This document shows, piece by piece, positions 20,196 through 28,405 of a DNA stretch of 64,000 bases; positions within the stretch are counted from its first letter, which is position 1, and every line of letters begins with the position of its first letter. Under the pieces are notes generated by a model. It was not told the origin of the DNA, did not search any database, and worked only from the letters and a program-made list of their open reading frames with translations. The DNA comes from VXNE01 sp965206615. Lineage in GTDB: Bacteria; Pseudomonadota; Gammaproteobacteria; Pseudomonadales; Azotimanducaceae. The stretch lies in contig CBDBKI010000005.1 of the NCBI GenBank assembly GCA_965206615.1, positions 1,116,001-1,180,000 of the forward strand. Direction: 5' to 3'. Position numbers and translations under genes: made by a program.

Positions 20196-20531
20196 ATGGC
20201 GGAGTCGGTGCAACGCGGCGTTTCGGAGGCGAAGGATGCGCCACCCACCCCGTCGACACGTCCGTGTGCGATGCGGGACATGCCGTCGAGCGACTGGACC
20301 AGGGCGGAGGTCGAAGCCGCCGTTGCCGACTACCTGGACATGCTCGCCTGCGAAGTGCGCGGAGAGAAGGTCAACAAGGCGCAGCGCAACCGGTTCTCAG
20401 AGGAATACGCGGAGTCCTATCACCTCTACCGCCTGTTCGGGTTCCGCAAGACCCCCCTGCTCTTCACGTTGCCCGGCGACGTGGGGCGGCACGTCCAGCT
20501 CCAGCCGGTCAACTACCGCGCGCAGTTCTGA
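20196..20531 (+). pseudogene. DUF3883-type protein with a large internal deletion
   Basis: The 111-codon frame joins two regions that are normally far apart. The first part (WTRAEVEAAVADYLDML, GEKVNKAQRNR) looks like the N-terminus of a large protein whose known relatives continue with a 'RSKGSVEFKHQNISAVL' type segment. The second part (FSEEYAESYHLYRLFGFRKTPLLF then LQPVNYRAQF) looks like the extreme C-terminus of a DUF3883 nuclease-like domain. The junction is directly after QRNR at about 20394. The central part, including the predicted nuclease core, is absent, so I treat it as a deletion remnant. The start is uncertain: ATGs at 20196, 20271 and 20280 are possible. Confidence 0.55.
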
Positions 20532-20747
20532 ACGTCAGGCAAGGCATGGTCCGGCAGGGCAGGCGTCCCGGGCCTGTACTCGGTCTGGCTGTGACGCTTG
20601 TGAGGAAGTCCTTTCCGTGCTGCCCGGTGTCCGGCTGCCGGGCGGCATGTCCATCGATCGCGTCCTCCTCGTTGTCGGAAAGCGAGGGTCGGCGTATAAG
20701 TCTGTCCAGGAGGAATGCGCGGCAGAGAGGCTGCCCTGGAGATCTGG

Positions 20748-21005
20748 ATGAAGGTGACGGTACAGGTCGAGGTAGACAAGGACGTCCGGGACGAGGCCGC
20801 GAAGCAATTGGCGGAAAGCGGCCTGACGATCGATCAGACCATGCGCATCGTTCTCGAACAGGCGGCGGCCGGCTGCGGGCCGGACTTTGCGGCCCTGGTC
20901 CCGAACCGCACGACTGTCGAGGCGATCGAGGCGGCGCGCCGCGGAGAGCTCGTCGACCTCGGAACGCCTTCGCAAGCGCTCGCGGAACTCAACGACGGAG
21001 AGTGA
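20748..21005 (+). CDS. RelB/DinJ-type antitoxin, orphan
   Basis: An 85-residue protein (start ATG 20748, MKVTVQVEVDKDVRDEAAKQL) with the ribbon-helix-helix pattern of RelB/DinJ antitoxins: a short N-terminal strand, then AAKQLAESGLTIDQTMRIVLEQ. The C-terminal half (NRTTVEAIEAARRGEL, QALAELNDGE) is the usual toxin-binding region. No RelE/YafQ-like toxin gene follows; the DNA downstream is an intergenic repeat. It is either an orphan or has lost its toxin. Confidence 0.75.
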   Translation: MKVTVQVEVDKDVRDEAAKQLAESGLTIDQTMRIVLEQAAAGCGPDFAALVPNRTTVEAIEAARRGELVDLGTPSQALAELNDGE

Positions 21006-21036
21006 GGGCTCCTGCGAGTTCGGGCCGGGGCGGACG

Positions 21037-21164
21037 TTGTAGGGGACGGGCTTGTCCCGTCCCGTCTTGAATTCCGCACATGGCCGGGACCGGGCTTGTC
21101 CCGTCCCGTTCTCGAATGCCGTACACGATTCGAGACGGGCGACCACAAGGGTCGCCCCTACAAT
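21037..21164. repeat. TIR-bearing intergenic repeat, full-length copy
   Basis: A 128-bp element bounded by perfect 9-bp inverted ends TTGTAGGGG and CCCCTACAA. Inside are GGGACGGGCTTGTCCCGTCC-type palindromes, a second copy of the same palindrome, and on the right arm GGGCGACCACAAGGGTCGCC. Related copies occur at 30495, 37815, 49285, 49470, 58439 and 61631. It is a MITE- or REP/BIME-like dispersed repeat; the RAYT-type transposase at 41410-42336 is a plausible but unproven source of mobility. Confidence 0.8.
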
Positions 21165-21209
21165 CCGTGCCGAATCGGCCGCGAGCGGATTTGTCCCGTG
21201 CGAGGCTGG

Positions 21210-22775
21210 TCAACGGCAGGCATAGGCCCCGACATCCTCCGCATCCCCGGACACATACACCGCCTTGCGCGGCCAGGCGCAGATCTTCCGGGAGCCCGGT
21301 CGGTCGACCCAGGTCGCCGCGAGTTCGTCCGGCGCGACCCCCGTGTCGTGCCAGCGCTCGAGCACGCCCAGCCAGTCCACCCGAGACGGTACGCGCTGGC
21401 CCGTGCAGTGCTCCGCCCCCGGGATCATGAAGAGCCGCACGTCGCTGGCGGCGGTGGCGTCGAGCGCAAGGACGCGGTTCACGTAGTCCGTGCTGCCGTG
21501 TGCGGCCAGCAGGGCATCGGCCCAGCCGTGGTACAGGAGCAGCTTGCCGCCCCGGGCACGGAATGCGCCGAGGTCGGCATCGGTCGCGTTCAGGAGCCGT
21601 GCCAGCGGCTCGATGTCCTCCTGCCACCGGCTCCAGTCGTGGTCGTCGTGGCGCCACTCGGGGTCGTGATGGAGGAAGTAGCGCATGGCCCCGAGGCCGA
21701 TGCGCGTCGAGTTGTTCGGAAAGCCGGCCGCCGGCGCACCGTCCGTGAGGTAGCCGCCCCAACCCCCGGAGTCGAGGTCTTCGGCACCGAACGGGAAGCC
21801 GAAATAGAGCCGGGCGCCGTCCTCGACCGGGCCTTCGTACACCTCGCGGATGGCGGCCACCTTCTCCGGCGCCAGGCAGGCGGCGGCGCCGGGGGTCTCG
21901 TTGGCGGCGCAGGCGAGCGTGCCGGGGTCGAAGTCGCACGCGGTGGGGTCGTGCAGGATCCCGTCGTGCAGTCCGTCGAGGGCGTCGCAGCGCGCGAGGA
22001 TCGCCCGTCGGAGCAGTAGCCGGTCCTCCTTCGTGACCAGCGCGGCGCTCAAGTTCTCGGGGTCCGGGAACATCTTCTGCGCGATGGCGATGAAGGCCGC
22101 CACCTGTCCGGTCCAGTCGAGCCAGGGCGCGCCGGCGACGATGCCGTCGAAGTCCTCCGGGTAGCGCTGGGCCTCCATGAGCGCCTGTCTGCCGCCGTTG
22201 GAGCAGCCGAAGAAGAAGGACTTCTCGATGGAGCGGAGGTAGTGCCGCTCGATGACCCGCTTGGCATGCACGACCGCCCGGTGCATGCCGAGATGCGCGT
22301 AGTTGACGATCGCTTCCAAGTCGCCGAGCGCCCAAGCGCCGTCGCGCGCGTTGGGCACGGCATGGCCCGTGTCCGTGGATGCGGTGGCGTATCCCTCGGC
22401 GAGGATACGGTCGCCGAAGAGATCCAGGGCCTGGTTGGAGTCCGTGTTGACGAAGCCGCCCGCGCCTCCCATCACGAAGCGCCCGTTCCAGGCGACGGGC
22501 AGCCAGACCTTGAAGTGGATCCTGCCGCCGATGAGCCCGGTGGCCTTGCAGTGATCGGTGGGTTCGGCCTCGCGGGTCGCGGAGAGGATCCTGGCGTCGG
22601 GAAGGTCGAGGCTTGCGAGAGCGGAGCAGTGGGTCTCGGGGGCGTCGCCCGAAGCCTCCGTTCGCGATGGCTCCTGTGCCGCGGGGTTGGCGCAGAGCAG
22701 AGCCGACAGGCCGCCGGCCAGGAGCAGGCGGAGCGCTGCTGGCGCACGGGCGACGCGTCGCGTGTGTCCGGGCAT
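21210..22775 (-). CDS. tannase/feruloyl-esterase family hydrolase
   Basis: A 521-residue secreted esterase (signal LRLLLAGGLSALLCANPAAQ). The tannase family cleaves ester bonds of plant phenolics such as gallate or ferulate esters. Landmarks: LPVAWNGRFVMGGAGGFVN (oxyanion region), ATASTDTGHAV, KSFFFGCSNGGRQALMEAQR with the nucleophile serine in GCSNGG, PDPENLSAALVTKEDR, a calcium-site-like segment rich in Asp and Cys (RCDALDGLHDGILHDPTACD), KLLLYHGWADALL (catalytic Asp region), and PGAEHCTG with the catalytic His. The first codons (MPGHTRRVAR) fall in DNA matching the core of the adjacent GGACACACGCG repeat. It is divergent from the Gfo/Idh gene. The specific substrate is unknown. Confidence 0.9.
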   Translation of the reverse strand: MPGHTRRVARAPAALRLLLAGGLSALLCANPAAQEPSRTEASGDAPETHCSALASLDLPDARILSATREAEPTDHCKATGLIGGRIHFKVWLPVAWNGRFVMGGAGGFVNTDSNQALDLFGDRILAEGYATASTDTGHAVPNARDGAWALGDLEAIVNYAHLGMHRAVVHAKRVIERHYLRSIEKSFFFGCSNGGRQALMEAQRYPEDFDGIVAGAPWLDWTGQVAAFIAIAQKMFPDPENLSAALVTKEDRLLLRRAILARCDALDGLHDGILHDPTACDFDPGTLACAANETPGAAACLAPEKVAAIREVYEGPVEDGARLYFGFPFGAEDLDSGGWGGYLTDGAPAAGFPNNSTRIGLGAMRYFLHHDPEWRHDDHDWSRWQEDIEPLARLLNATDADLGAFRARGGKLLLYHGWADALLAAHGSTDYVNRVLALDATAASDVRLFMIPGAEHCTGQRVPSRVDWLGVLERWHDTGVAPDELAATWVDRPGSRKICAWPRKAVYVSGDAEDVGAYACR

Positions 22776-22803
22776 GGGGGAAGCGTACCAGCGTACCGGA
22801 TAC

Positions 22804-22895
22804 CAGCGTACCGGACACACGCGATTCGTTCGCGGCATCGAGTGTTTTACCGCAGCGTACCGGACACACGCGATCCGTTCGCGGCATCGAATGTT
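22804..22895. repeat. two 43-bp direct repeats with GGACACACGCG core
   Basis: Copies at 22804-22846 and 22853-22895 differ at two positions by eye. Each contains CGTACCGGACACACGCGAT and ends in CGGCATCGAGTGTT or CGGCATCGAATGTT. The same 14-base core, CCGGACACACGCGA, lies on the opposite strand at the start of the tannase gene. A GGACACAC core also appears in the arrays near 30.1, 41.1 and 42.5 kb. Confidence 0.85.
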
Positions 22896-22940
22896 CAAGA
22901 TTCCGGGGCACCGCACCGCACGACCGACGAGGAGACGGCC

Positions 22941-24002
22941 ATGGACGCGGTCCGCTATGCCGTGGTCGGCTGCGGGAACATCGCCGAGGGTTACCACCTG
23001 CCCGCGCTCACCGCGCTGGACGGCGGCGCGTTTGTCGTGGCCTGTGACGTCGAGGCGGAGAGGGCCGCGGGGGTCGCCGGGAAGTTCGGTGCGCTCGAAT
23101 GGGGTCGCGATTACCGGGAGGTGGTGGCCCGCGAGGACGTGGACCTCGTCTGCATCTTCACCAAGATCGACAGCCATGCCGAGATTGCCGTCGCGGCGGC
23201 GAAGGCCGGCATGCACGTGTTCGTGCAAAAACCCCTGGCCGGCACCCTGCGGCAGGGCCGCGCCATGGCGGATGCGGCCCGGGCGAACGGCACGCAACTG
23301 ATCACCAGCTTCATGCACAACCACTTTCCGGAATCGCTCGCTGCCGTCGAGCTGATCCGGGCGGGCCGGATCGGGCGCATCGAGCACATCCGCCAGCGCA
23401 ACGCGACCGCCAACCCGCGGGCGTCGGCGCCGTCCTACGGTGGCGCCCTGATGGACATCGGCGCGCACGGCATCGCGCTGATCCAGGCGCTGTCCGGGCA
23501 GGACATCGTGCGGGTCGCCGCGCGTATCGCGGAGGAGGAACCGTCCGCGGGCGGCGCCGGCGCGCCCGAGGACCGGCGTCTGGAGGGCAACGAAGTCAAC
23601 GCCTGGCTGCTCTACGAACTGTCCGGAGGCGCCACGGCGAGCCACGAGGTGCAGTGGTCGCAACCGGGGGGCACGTCGAGGTTCCAGGCGGAGGTCTACG
23701 GCTCCCTGGGTTCGCTCCACCTGCGGGTGCCACGGACGGGCGAACGGCTCATCATGACCCGGCATGCGGACGCGACCGACGGGTCGAATTACGACCCGGG
23801 GTGGACCCTGCCGGAGGTGCCCGACACGCCCATGGGCATCGCGCACCACCGGGCGCTTTTCGACCGGATACGCGGCGGCTCGGACGCGCCCCCGGGGCAG
23901 GAGGGGCTGAGCGTGCTCGCGGTGTGCGAGGCGGCGCGACGGTCGGCGGCGACGGGCGCTTGGGCGGAGCTTTTGACGAGGGCCCTGACCGGAGGGCGCT
24001 GA
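22941..24002 (+). CDS. Gfo/Idh/MocA-family dehydrogenase
   Basis: A 353-residue cytoplasmic NAD(P)-dependent sugar or cyclitol dehydrogenase. The N-terminal Rossmann fold starts AVVGCGNIAEGYHLPAL; VFVQKPLAGTLRQG carries the family 'EKP'-type segment with Gln in place of Glu before Lys-Pro. MDIGAHGIALIQAL is the second catalytic block with Asp and His. The C-terminal alpha/beta domain is intact (GSLGSLHLRVP, GIAHHRALFDRI). The start ATG is 22941. An epimerase-like gene follows after 69 bases, a common catabolic pairing, but that neighbour is truncated. Confidence 0.9.
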   Translation: MDAVRYAVVGCGNIAEGYHLPALTALDGGAFVVACDVEAERAAGVAGKFGALEWGRDYREVVAREDVDLVCIFTKIDSHAEIAVAAAKAGMHVFVQKPLAGTLRQGRAMADAARANGTQLITSFMHNHFPESLAAVELIRAGRIGRIEHIRQRNATANPRASAPSYGGALMDIGAHGIALIQALSGQDIVRVAARIAEEEPSAGGAGAPEDRRLEGNEVNAWLLYELSGGATASHEVQWSQPGGTSRFQAEVYGSLGSLHLRVPRTGERLIMTRHADATDGSNYDPGWTLPEVPDTPMGIAHHRALFDRIRGGSDAPPGQEGLSVLAVCEAARRSAATGAWAELLTRALTGGR

Positions 24003-24071
24003 CGGGCGAACGCCTGTTCCCAGGAACGAGACACACACCCAACAACGAGACACACGAAGGGAAGACCCGCA

Positions 24072-24668
24072 ATGAAGAGCGCATTCATCATCCAGCCACA
24101 GCAGGACTTCGCCGACTTCGTCGCGTTCGCGCGCGACGAGGGGATCGATGGCGTGGAGCTGATGTACTACCGGCCGACCGCGGTGGAGGCCTTCTCCCAT
24201 GTCGCCGAGCGCAAGCGCGTCCTGGACGACCACGACGTCGCGGTTTCCGCCGTGGCGACCTGGCACCTGGGGCTGGCGGACCCGCCGGGGTCGGGCAGTG
24301 CCGACATCATCGAGCGCGGCATGGACTATGCCGCGGAACTGGGTGCGTCCTGCTTCTTCACCGGCGCCGGCGAACCCGGGCGCGACCACCCCGCCGCTGC
24401 GCTCGCCGACTGCTACGAGGCCTGGCGGGCTCGTGCGGAGGAGCGCGGTCTCGACTTCTGCGTCTACCTCGGCCACGAGGGCAGCTACATCGACAGCGAA
24501 GACGTACGACGGGAGCGTAGCGACCGGCGGCGGTTGGTCCATGTAAGGTCGGTGTGGCTGGGCCGGAGGCGGCGCCGATGCCGAGCGCGCGCGAACTGGG
24601 TTCGCGGTGCGAGGCACCGGACCGGCTATGGGGCGCTTACATGGGAGGCGGCTGACCGGGCGCGGTAG
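24072..24668 (+). pseudogene. sugar phosphate isomerase/epimerase, 3' part replaced by a repeat
   Basis: The first 145 codons read as an AP-endonuclease-2-type TIM barrel (MKSAFIIQPQQDFADFVAFARDEGIDGVELMYY, AAELGASCFFTGAGEPG, DFCVYLGHEGSYIDSEDV) with a strong GAAGGGAAGA ribosome site. From about 24505 the sequence switches to arginine-rich translation (RRERSDRRRLVHVR) that matches at DNA level the repeat at 30533. Intact relatives are about 270 residues, so roughly the last 120 residues, with the remaining metal ligands, are lost. It follows the Gfo/Idh dehydrogenase and was probably co-transcribed. Likely non-functional. Confidence 0.75.
24503..24655. repeat. dispersed repeat, copy A
   Basis: Shares long blocks with 30533-30655: ACGACGGGAGCG, GCGACCGGCGGCG, TCCATG plus AAGGTCGG, GTGGCTGGGCCG, TGCCGAGCGC and GGGGCGCTTAC or GGGGCGCTAC. 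It lies at the point where the epimerase reading frame loses homology, so it marks an insertion or recombination breakpoint. The 24669-24954 stretch downstream holds no gene I can defend. Confidence 0.7.
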
Positions 24669-24954
24669 CGCGCGTCGGCCTCAGCAGGTCATGCGGGAAC
24701 GAGGTCGTCCGCCTCGATCCCCCGGCACCCTGGGGATCGTCACGGTGTCCGTCATGGTCTCTCTCCGTACGGGTGCTGCCGCGGCTTGCGACGTGCGGGA
24801 TCTCAGGCGTTCGCCGTCAGGAAATGAAACGCCTCCGGCCCGGTGACGGAGCGGCTCGCCGACACGGCACGGTGGTCGTGAAGTCGCCCCGTTACTGCGC
24901 AACGAGCGATCTCCAGGGCGGACGATGTAGCTGGGGAAGTCTGCGCAGCCACCC

Positions 24955-25920
24955 TCAGTACAAATGACAAGCCACAATCCGCTCCCCCTCCCCGGCATCC
25001 TCCACCACCCGCAACTCCGGCGTCACCCCCTGACACACCTCCATCACCTTCGGACACCGATTCGCGAACCGGCACCCCGGCTGCACGTTCACCGGCGACG
25101 GAATCTCCCCCAGAATCGCCGTGGGCGGCCGATTCCGCTCCGTAGCCGGATCCGGCTCCGGGTTCGACCCGACCAGCATCTCCGTATACGGATGCTTCGG
25201 ATGAAAGAACACCCGATCCGACTGGCCGAGTTCGATCAGCGAGCCGAGGTACATCACCGCCATCCGGTCCGAGATGTAGCGCACCATCGAGAGGTCGTGC
25301 GCGATGAACAGCATCGTGAGCCCCAACGACTCCTTCAGCTCCCCGAGCAGGTTCACCACCTGCGCCTGCACGGAGACGTCCAGCGCCGAGATCGGCTCGT
25401 CGCACACCACGAACTCGGGCTCCATGATGAGCGCCCGGGCGATCCCGATGCGTTGGCGCTGCCCGCCGGAGAACTCGTGCGGATAGCGGGCCATGTGTCC
25501 GGCGTTGAGCCCCACGCGTTCCAACCAGTTCGCAACGCTCTCCCGAATCTCGCGCCCGCCGAGGTTCGTGTGCAGGCGTAGCCCCTCGCCGACGATCTCG
25601 CCCACGGTCATGCGCGGGTTCAGCGACGAGTAGGGATCCTGGAAGATCATCTGCATGGAACGCGCGAAGCGCTGGAAGTCGCCCGGCGCGTAGCGGGGCG
25701 GCAGGGTCTCGCCCTTGAACACCACCTCGCCGGCGGTCTTGTCGTGCAGCCCCAGCATGGTCTTGCCGAGGGTGGACTTGCCGGAGCCGCTCTCGCCGAC
25801 CAGGCCCACGATCTCGCGCGGCGCGATGTCGAGGCTCACGTCGTCCACCGCATGCACGATCTGGTTGCGCCCGAGGTCGAAGTGCCGGGTCAGGCCGCGG
25901 ATCTCGACCAGCGCGCTCAC
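24955..25920 (-). CDS. oppF: oligopeptide ABC transporter ATP-binding protein OppF
   Basis: A 321-residue ATPase energising peptide import. It has Walker A GESGSGKST, Q-loop FQDPYSSLNPR, signature SGGQRQRIGIARAL, Walker B FVVCDEPISALDV and H-loop FIAHDLSMVRY. The C-terminal oligopeptide/dipeptide domain has cysteines (PGCRFANRCPKVMEVCQ) typical of the OppD/F [4Fe-4S] motif. The GTG start at 25920 overlaps the oppD stop (GTGA). Last gene of the oppBCDF run. Confidence 0.95.
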   Translation of the reverse strand: MSALVEIRGLTRHFDLGRNQIVHAVDDVSLDIAPREIVGLVGESGSGKSTLGKTMLGLHDKTAGEVVFKGETLPPRYAPGDFQRFARSMQMIFQDPYSSLNPRMTVGEIVGEGLRLHTNLGGREIRESVANWLERVGLNAGHMARYPHEFSGGQRQRIGIARALIMEPEFVVCDEPISALDVSVQAQVVNLLGELKESLGLTMLFIAHDLSMVRYISDRMAVMYLGSLIELGQSDRVFFHPKHPYTEMLVGSNPEPDPATERNRPPTAILGEIPSPVNVQPGCRFANRCPKVMEVCQGVTPELRVVEDAGEGERIVACHLY

Positions 25921-27008
25921 GCTCGTTCCTCGCCCGACGTCGGGGCGGCATCCGGCGTCGGGTTCGCGTAGTGCACGCCGTCGACCCGTTCCGGGCAGTC
26001 CGCGTGATGCAGCCAGCACTGCGAGCTGTGCGACCCGGCGATCGCGAACGGCTCGGGGTGGCTGTCCTCGCAGATCCGCATGGCGTGCGGGCAACGCGCG
26101 AAGTAGGCGCATCCGGCCGGCGGAGCGAAGAGGTCCGGCGGCGAGCCGAGGATCGGCGTCAGGTCCTGCGCCGCGTCCTCGCGGTTGGTCGGCATCGCCT
26201 TCTTGAGGCCCAGCGTATAGGGGTGCGCGGAGCGGTAGAACACGTCTTCGGCGGTGCCGGTCTCGAGGATCTCCCCGGCGTACATCACTGCGACCTGGTC
26301 CGCCATCCGCGCGACCACGCCGAGGTCGTGCGTGATCAGGATGATGGCCATGTCGATGTCGCGCTGCAGGTCGCGCATCAGGTCGAGGATCTGCGCCTGG
26401 ATGGTCACGTCGAGGGCTGTCGTCGGCTCGTCCGCGATCAGGATGGCGGGTTGGCAGGCCAGCGCCATGGCGATCATGGAGCGCTGCAGCATGCCGCCGG
26501 AGAACTCGAACGGGTACTGGCGCGCGCGCTGCTCGGGCTCGTTGATGCGCGTCATCTCGAGCAGCTCCACCGCGCGCGCGAGCGCCTGGCGGTGGCTGTG
26601 GCCGCGGTGCACCTGCAGGGTCTCGGCGATCTGGTCGCCGATGGTCATGGTCGGGTTCAGCGACGTCATCGGGTCCTGGAAGATCATCCCGATCTGCGAG
26701 CCGCGGATCTCCTCGCCGTTGATGGTCTTGGCGCCCAGGATGTCGTGGCCCCGGAACAGCGCCGTGCCGCCGACGATGCGTCCGGGCGGCATCGGAATGA
26801 GCCCCATCACGCTCTGCACCGTCACGGACTTGCCGCAGCCGGATTCGCCGACGATCGCCAGCGTCTTGCCGGCGTGCACGTCGAACGACACGCCGCGCAC
26901 GGCGTGCACGGTGCCGCCGTAGGTGTCGAACTCGACGGAGAGGTCGCGCACCTCCAGCAGTGCCGGAGCGCTTTCCGTCGCCGGGCCCACCGTATCCACC
27001 GCCGTCAT
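25917..27008 (-). CDS. oppD: oligopeptide ABC transporter ATP-binding protein OppD
   Basis: A 363-residue ATPase partner of OppF. Walker A is GESGCGKS, Q-loop FQDPMTSLNPT, signature FSGGMLQRSMIAMAL, Walker B ILIADEPTTALDV, H-loop LITHDLGVVARM. The C-terminal CAYFARCPHAMRICED holds the cysteine cluster. A 20-residue N-terminal extension precedes LLEVRDLSVEF. The start ATG at 27008 overlaps the oppC stop by four bases, implying coupling. Confidence 0.95.
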   Translation of the reverse strand: MTAVDTVGPATESAPALLEVRDLSVEFDTYGGTVHAVRGVSFDVHAGKTLAIVGESGCGKSVTVQSVMGLIPMPPGRIVGGTALFRGHDILGAKTINGEEIRGSQIGMIFQDPMTSLNPTMTIGDQIAETLQVHRGHSHRQALARAVELLEMTRINEPEQRARQYPFEFSGGMLQRSMIAMALACQPAILIADEPTTALDVTIQAQILDLMRDLQRDIDMAIILITHDLGVVARMADQVAVMYAGEILETGTAEDVFYRSAHPYTLGLKKAMPTNREDAAQDLTPILGSPPDLFAPPAGCAYFARCPHAMRICEDSHPEPFAIAGSHSSQCWLHHADCPERVDGVHYANPTPDAAPTSGEERA

Positions 27009-28405
27009 TCGCGTGACCTCATGCGCGCATCGAGCGCGTCGCGCAGCCCGTCGCCGAGCAGGTTGAAGGCGAGCACGGTGATGCTGATGAGCAGCGCGGG
27101 GAACACCAGCTCGTGCGGATGCGTCAGCATGGTCTTGATGCCCTCGTTGCACATGCTGCCCCAGGACGGCGTCGGCGGCGCCACGCCCATGCCGATGAAT
27201 GACAGGAACGCCTCGGTGAAGATCGCGCTCGGCACGGCGAAGGTCAGGGTGACCAGGATCACGCCCATCGTGTTCGGGATCATGTGACGCAGCACCAGGT
27301 AGTTGGTCTTGGCGCCGAGCAGGCGCGCCGCGCTGACGTAGGCCTCCTCGCGGATCTGCAGGATCTGGCCGCGCACCAGGCGCGCGGCGGCGGGCCAGGC
27401 GAGGATCGCCATCGCGATCATCAACGGCCCGATGCCGCTGTCGCCGCCCTCGAGCCCGAACAGGACGCGGAACAGGATCATGAAGAGCAGGAACGGCAGG
27501 GCCACCACGAAGTCCGCGAAGCGCATGAGCAACTGGTCGGCGCGTCCGCCGAGGAACCCGGCCGCGCTGCCGTAGAGGATGCCGATCAGCACGTAGATGA
27601 AGGGGGCCACGATGCCGATGAAGAGCGATATCCGGGCGCCGTGCATCAGGCGCGACAGCATGTCCCGGCCGAGGTAGTCCGTGCCGAGGGGATGCAGGGC
27701 CAGGCGCACGCGGTCGCCCGCCCGGAGCGCCTCGGGGCCTTCCGCGAGCCCGCGCTTGACCGCGTCCGCCGCCGTGATGACCCGTGTCGGGAGCGTGGCG
27801 ACGGTGCTGTAGGCGGGCGCCTCCATGACGTTGTAGTCGAGCGCCACGATGGAATAGAAGTAGCTGCGCGGCTTGATGTCGAGGCGGTCCTCGAAGCTGA
27901 CGCGCTCGGCGTTCAGGATGTCGGCCAGCGGCAGGCCGAGTGCGTCGTCCGGCGCCGGGTCGGCGATGTTGCGGTAGACGCGGTAGCCGCTCGCGCCGGG
28001 GACCGGGTCCCACTGCAGGCGCACCGCCTGGGTGGTGGCGTCGCCGACCAGGGCGACGGAGAGCGCCGGCGTCGTCATCGTTTCGGCCGGCAGGGCGGGT
28101 CCGTCGACGCGGGCGGTGGCTCCGGCCCACGGCGCATAGGGCGGGACGATCACCGCCATGCGGTCGATGCCGGGCGGTGCGGAGATCTGGTCGAGGTCCT
28201 GCGCGGAGGGATCGACGGACCAGACCAGCGGTCCGGCGACGGTGAACACGCCGAGCGCGATCACGATGTAGAGGGAGATGAGCGCGCGGGTGTTGGCCTG
28301 CAGGCGCACCCAGGCGTCCTGCCAGTACGACAGCGACGGCCGCGAAATCGTCTCGACCTCGCGCGTGGCCGAGACCCGTTCGAACGAGAGTGCCGCTTCC
28401 GCCAT
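27005..28405 (-). CDS. oppC: oligopeptide ABC permease OppC with an inserted fibronectin-III-like domain
   Basis: Permease subunit of 466 residues, about 150 longer than ordinary OppC. After TM1 (ISLYIVIALGVFTVAGPLVW) the periplasmic loop contains an extra domain near residues 115-215: VRLQWDPVPGASGYRVYRN, SFEDRLDIKPRSYFYSIVAL and AYSTVATLP. This is the tryptophan/tyrosine pattern of a fibronectin type III fold. The standard permease then resumes with HPLGTDYLGRDMLSRLMHG, further helices, and the EAA loop (EEAYVSAARLLGAKTNYLVL). The start ATG at 28405 shares one base with the oppB stop. The frame is continuous and both flanks are intact, so the insertion is genuine in this assembly. Confidence 0.93.
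   Translation of the reverse strand: MAEAALSFERVSATREVETISRPSLSYWQDAWVRLQANTRALISLYIVIALGVFTVAGPLVWSVDPSAQDLDQISAPPGIDRMAVIVPPYAPWAGATARVDGPALPAETMTTPALSVALVGDATTQAVRLQWDPVPGASGYRVYRNIADPAPDDALGLPLADILNAERVSFEDRLDIKPRSYFYSIVALDYNVMEAPAYSTVATLPTRVITAADAVKRGLAEGPEALRAGDRVRLALHPLGTDYLGRDMLSRLMHGARISLFIGIVAPFIYVLIGILYGSAAGFLGGRADQLLMRFADFVVALPFLLFMILFRVLFGLEGGDSGIGPLMIAMAILAWPAAARLVRGQILQIREEAYVSAARLLGAKTNYLVLRHMIPNTMGVILVTLTFAVPSAIFTEAFLSFIGMGVAPPTPSWGSMCNEGIKTMLTHPHELVFPALLISITVLAFNLLGDGLRDALDARMRSRE

Noticed and set aside
21210..24617. A single giant 1135-codon minus frame including the tannase
   Set aside because: Only the part from the ATG at 22775 onward matches the tannase family; upstream it is a shadow of the Gfo/Idh gene, repeats and epimerase.
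24681..24954. Short minus-strand peptides (MTDTVTIPR start; VTGPEAFHFL end) suggestive of a decayed toxin-antitoxin pair
   Set aside because: Too short and degraded to assign; could be chance resemblance.
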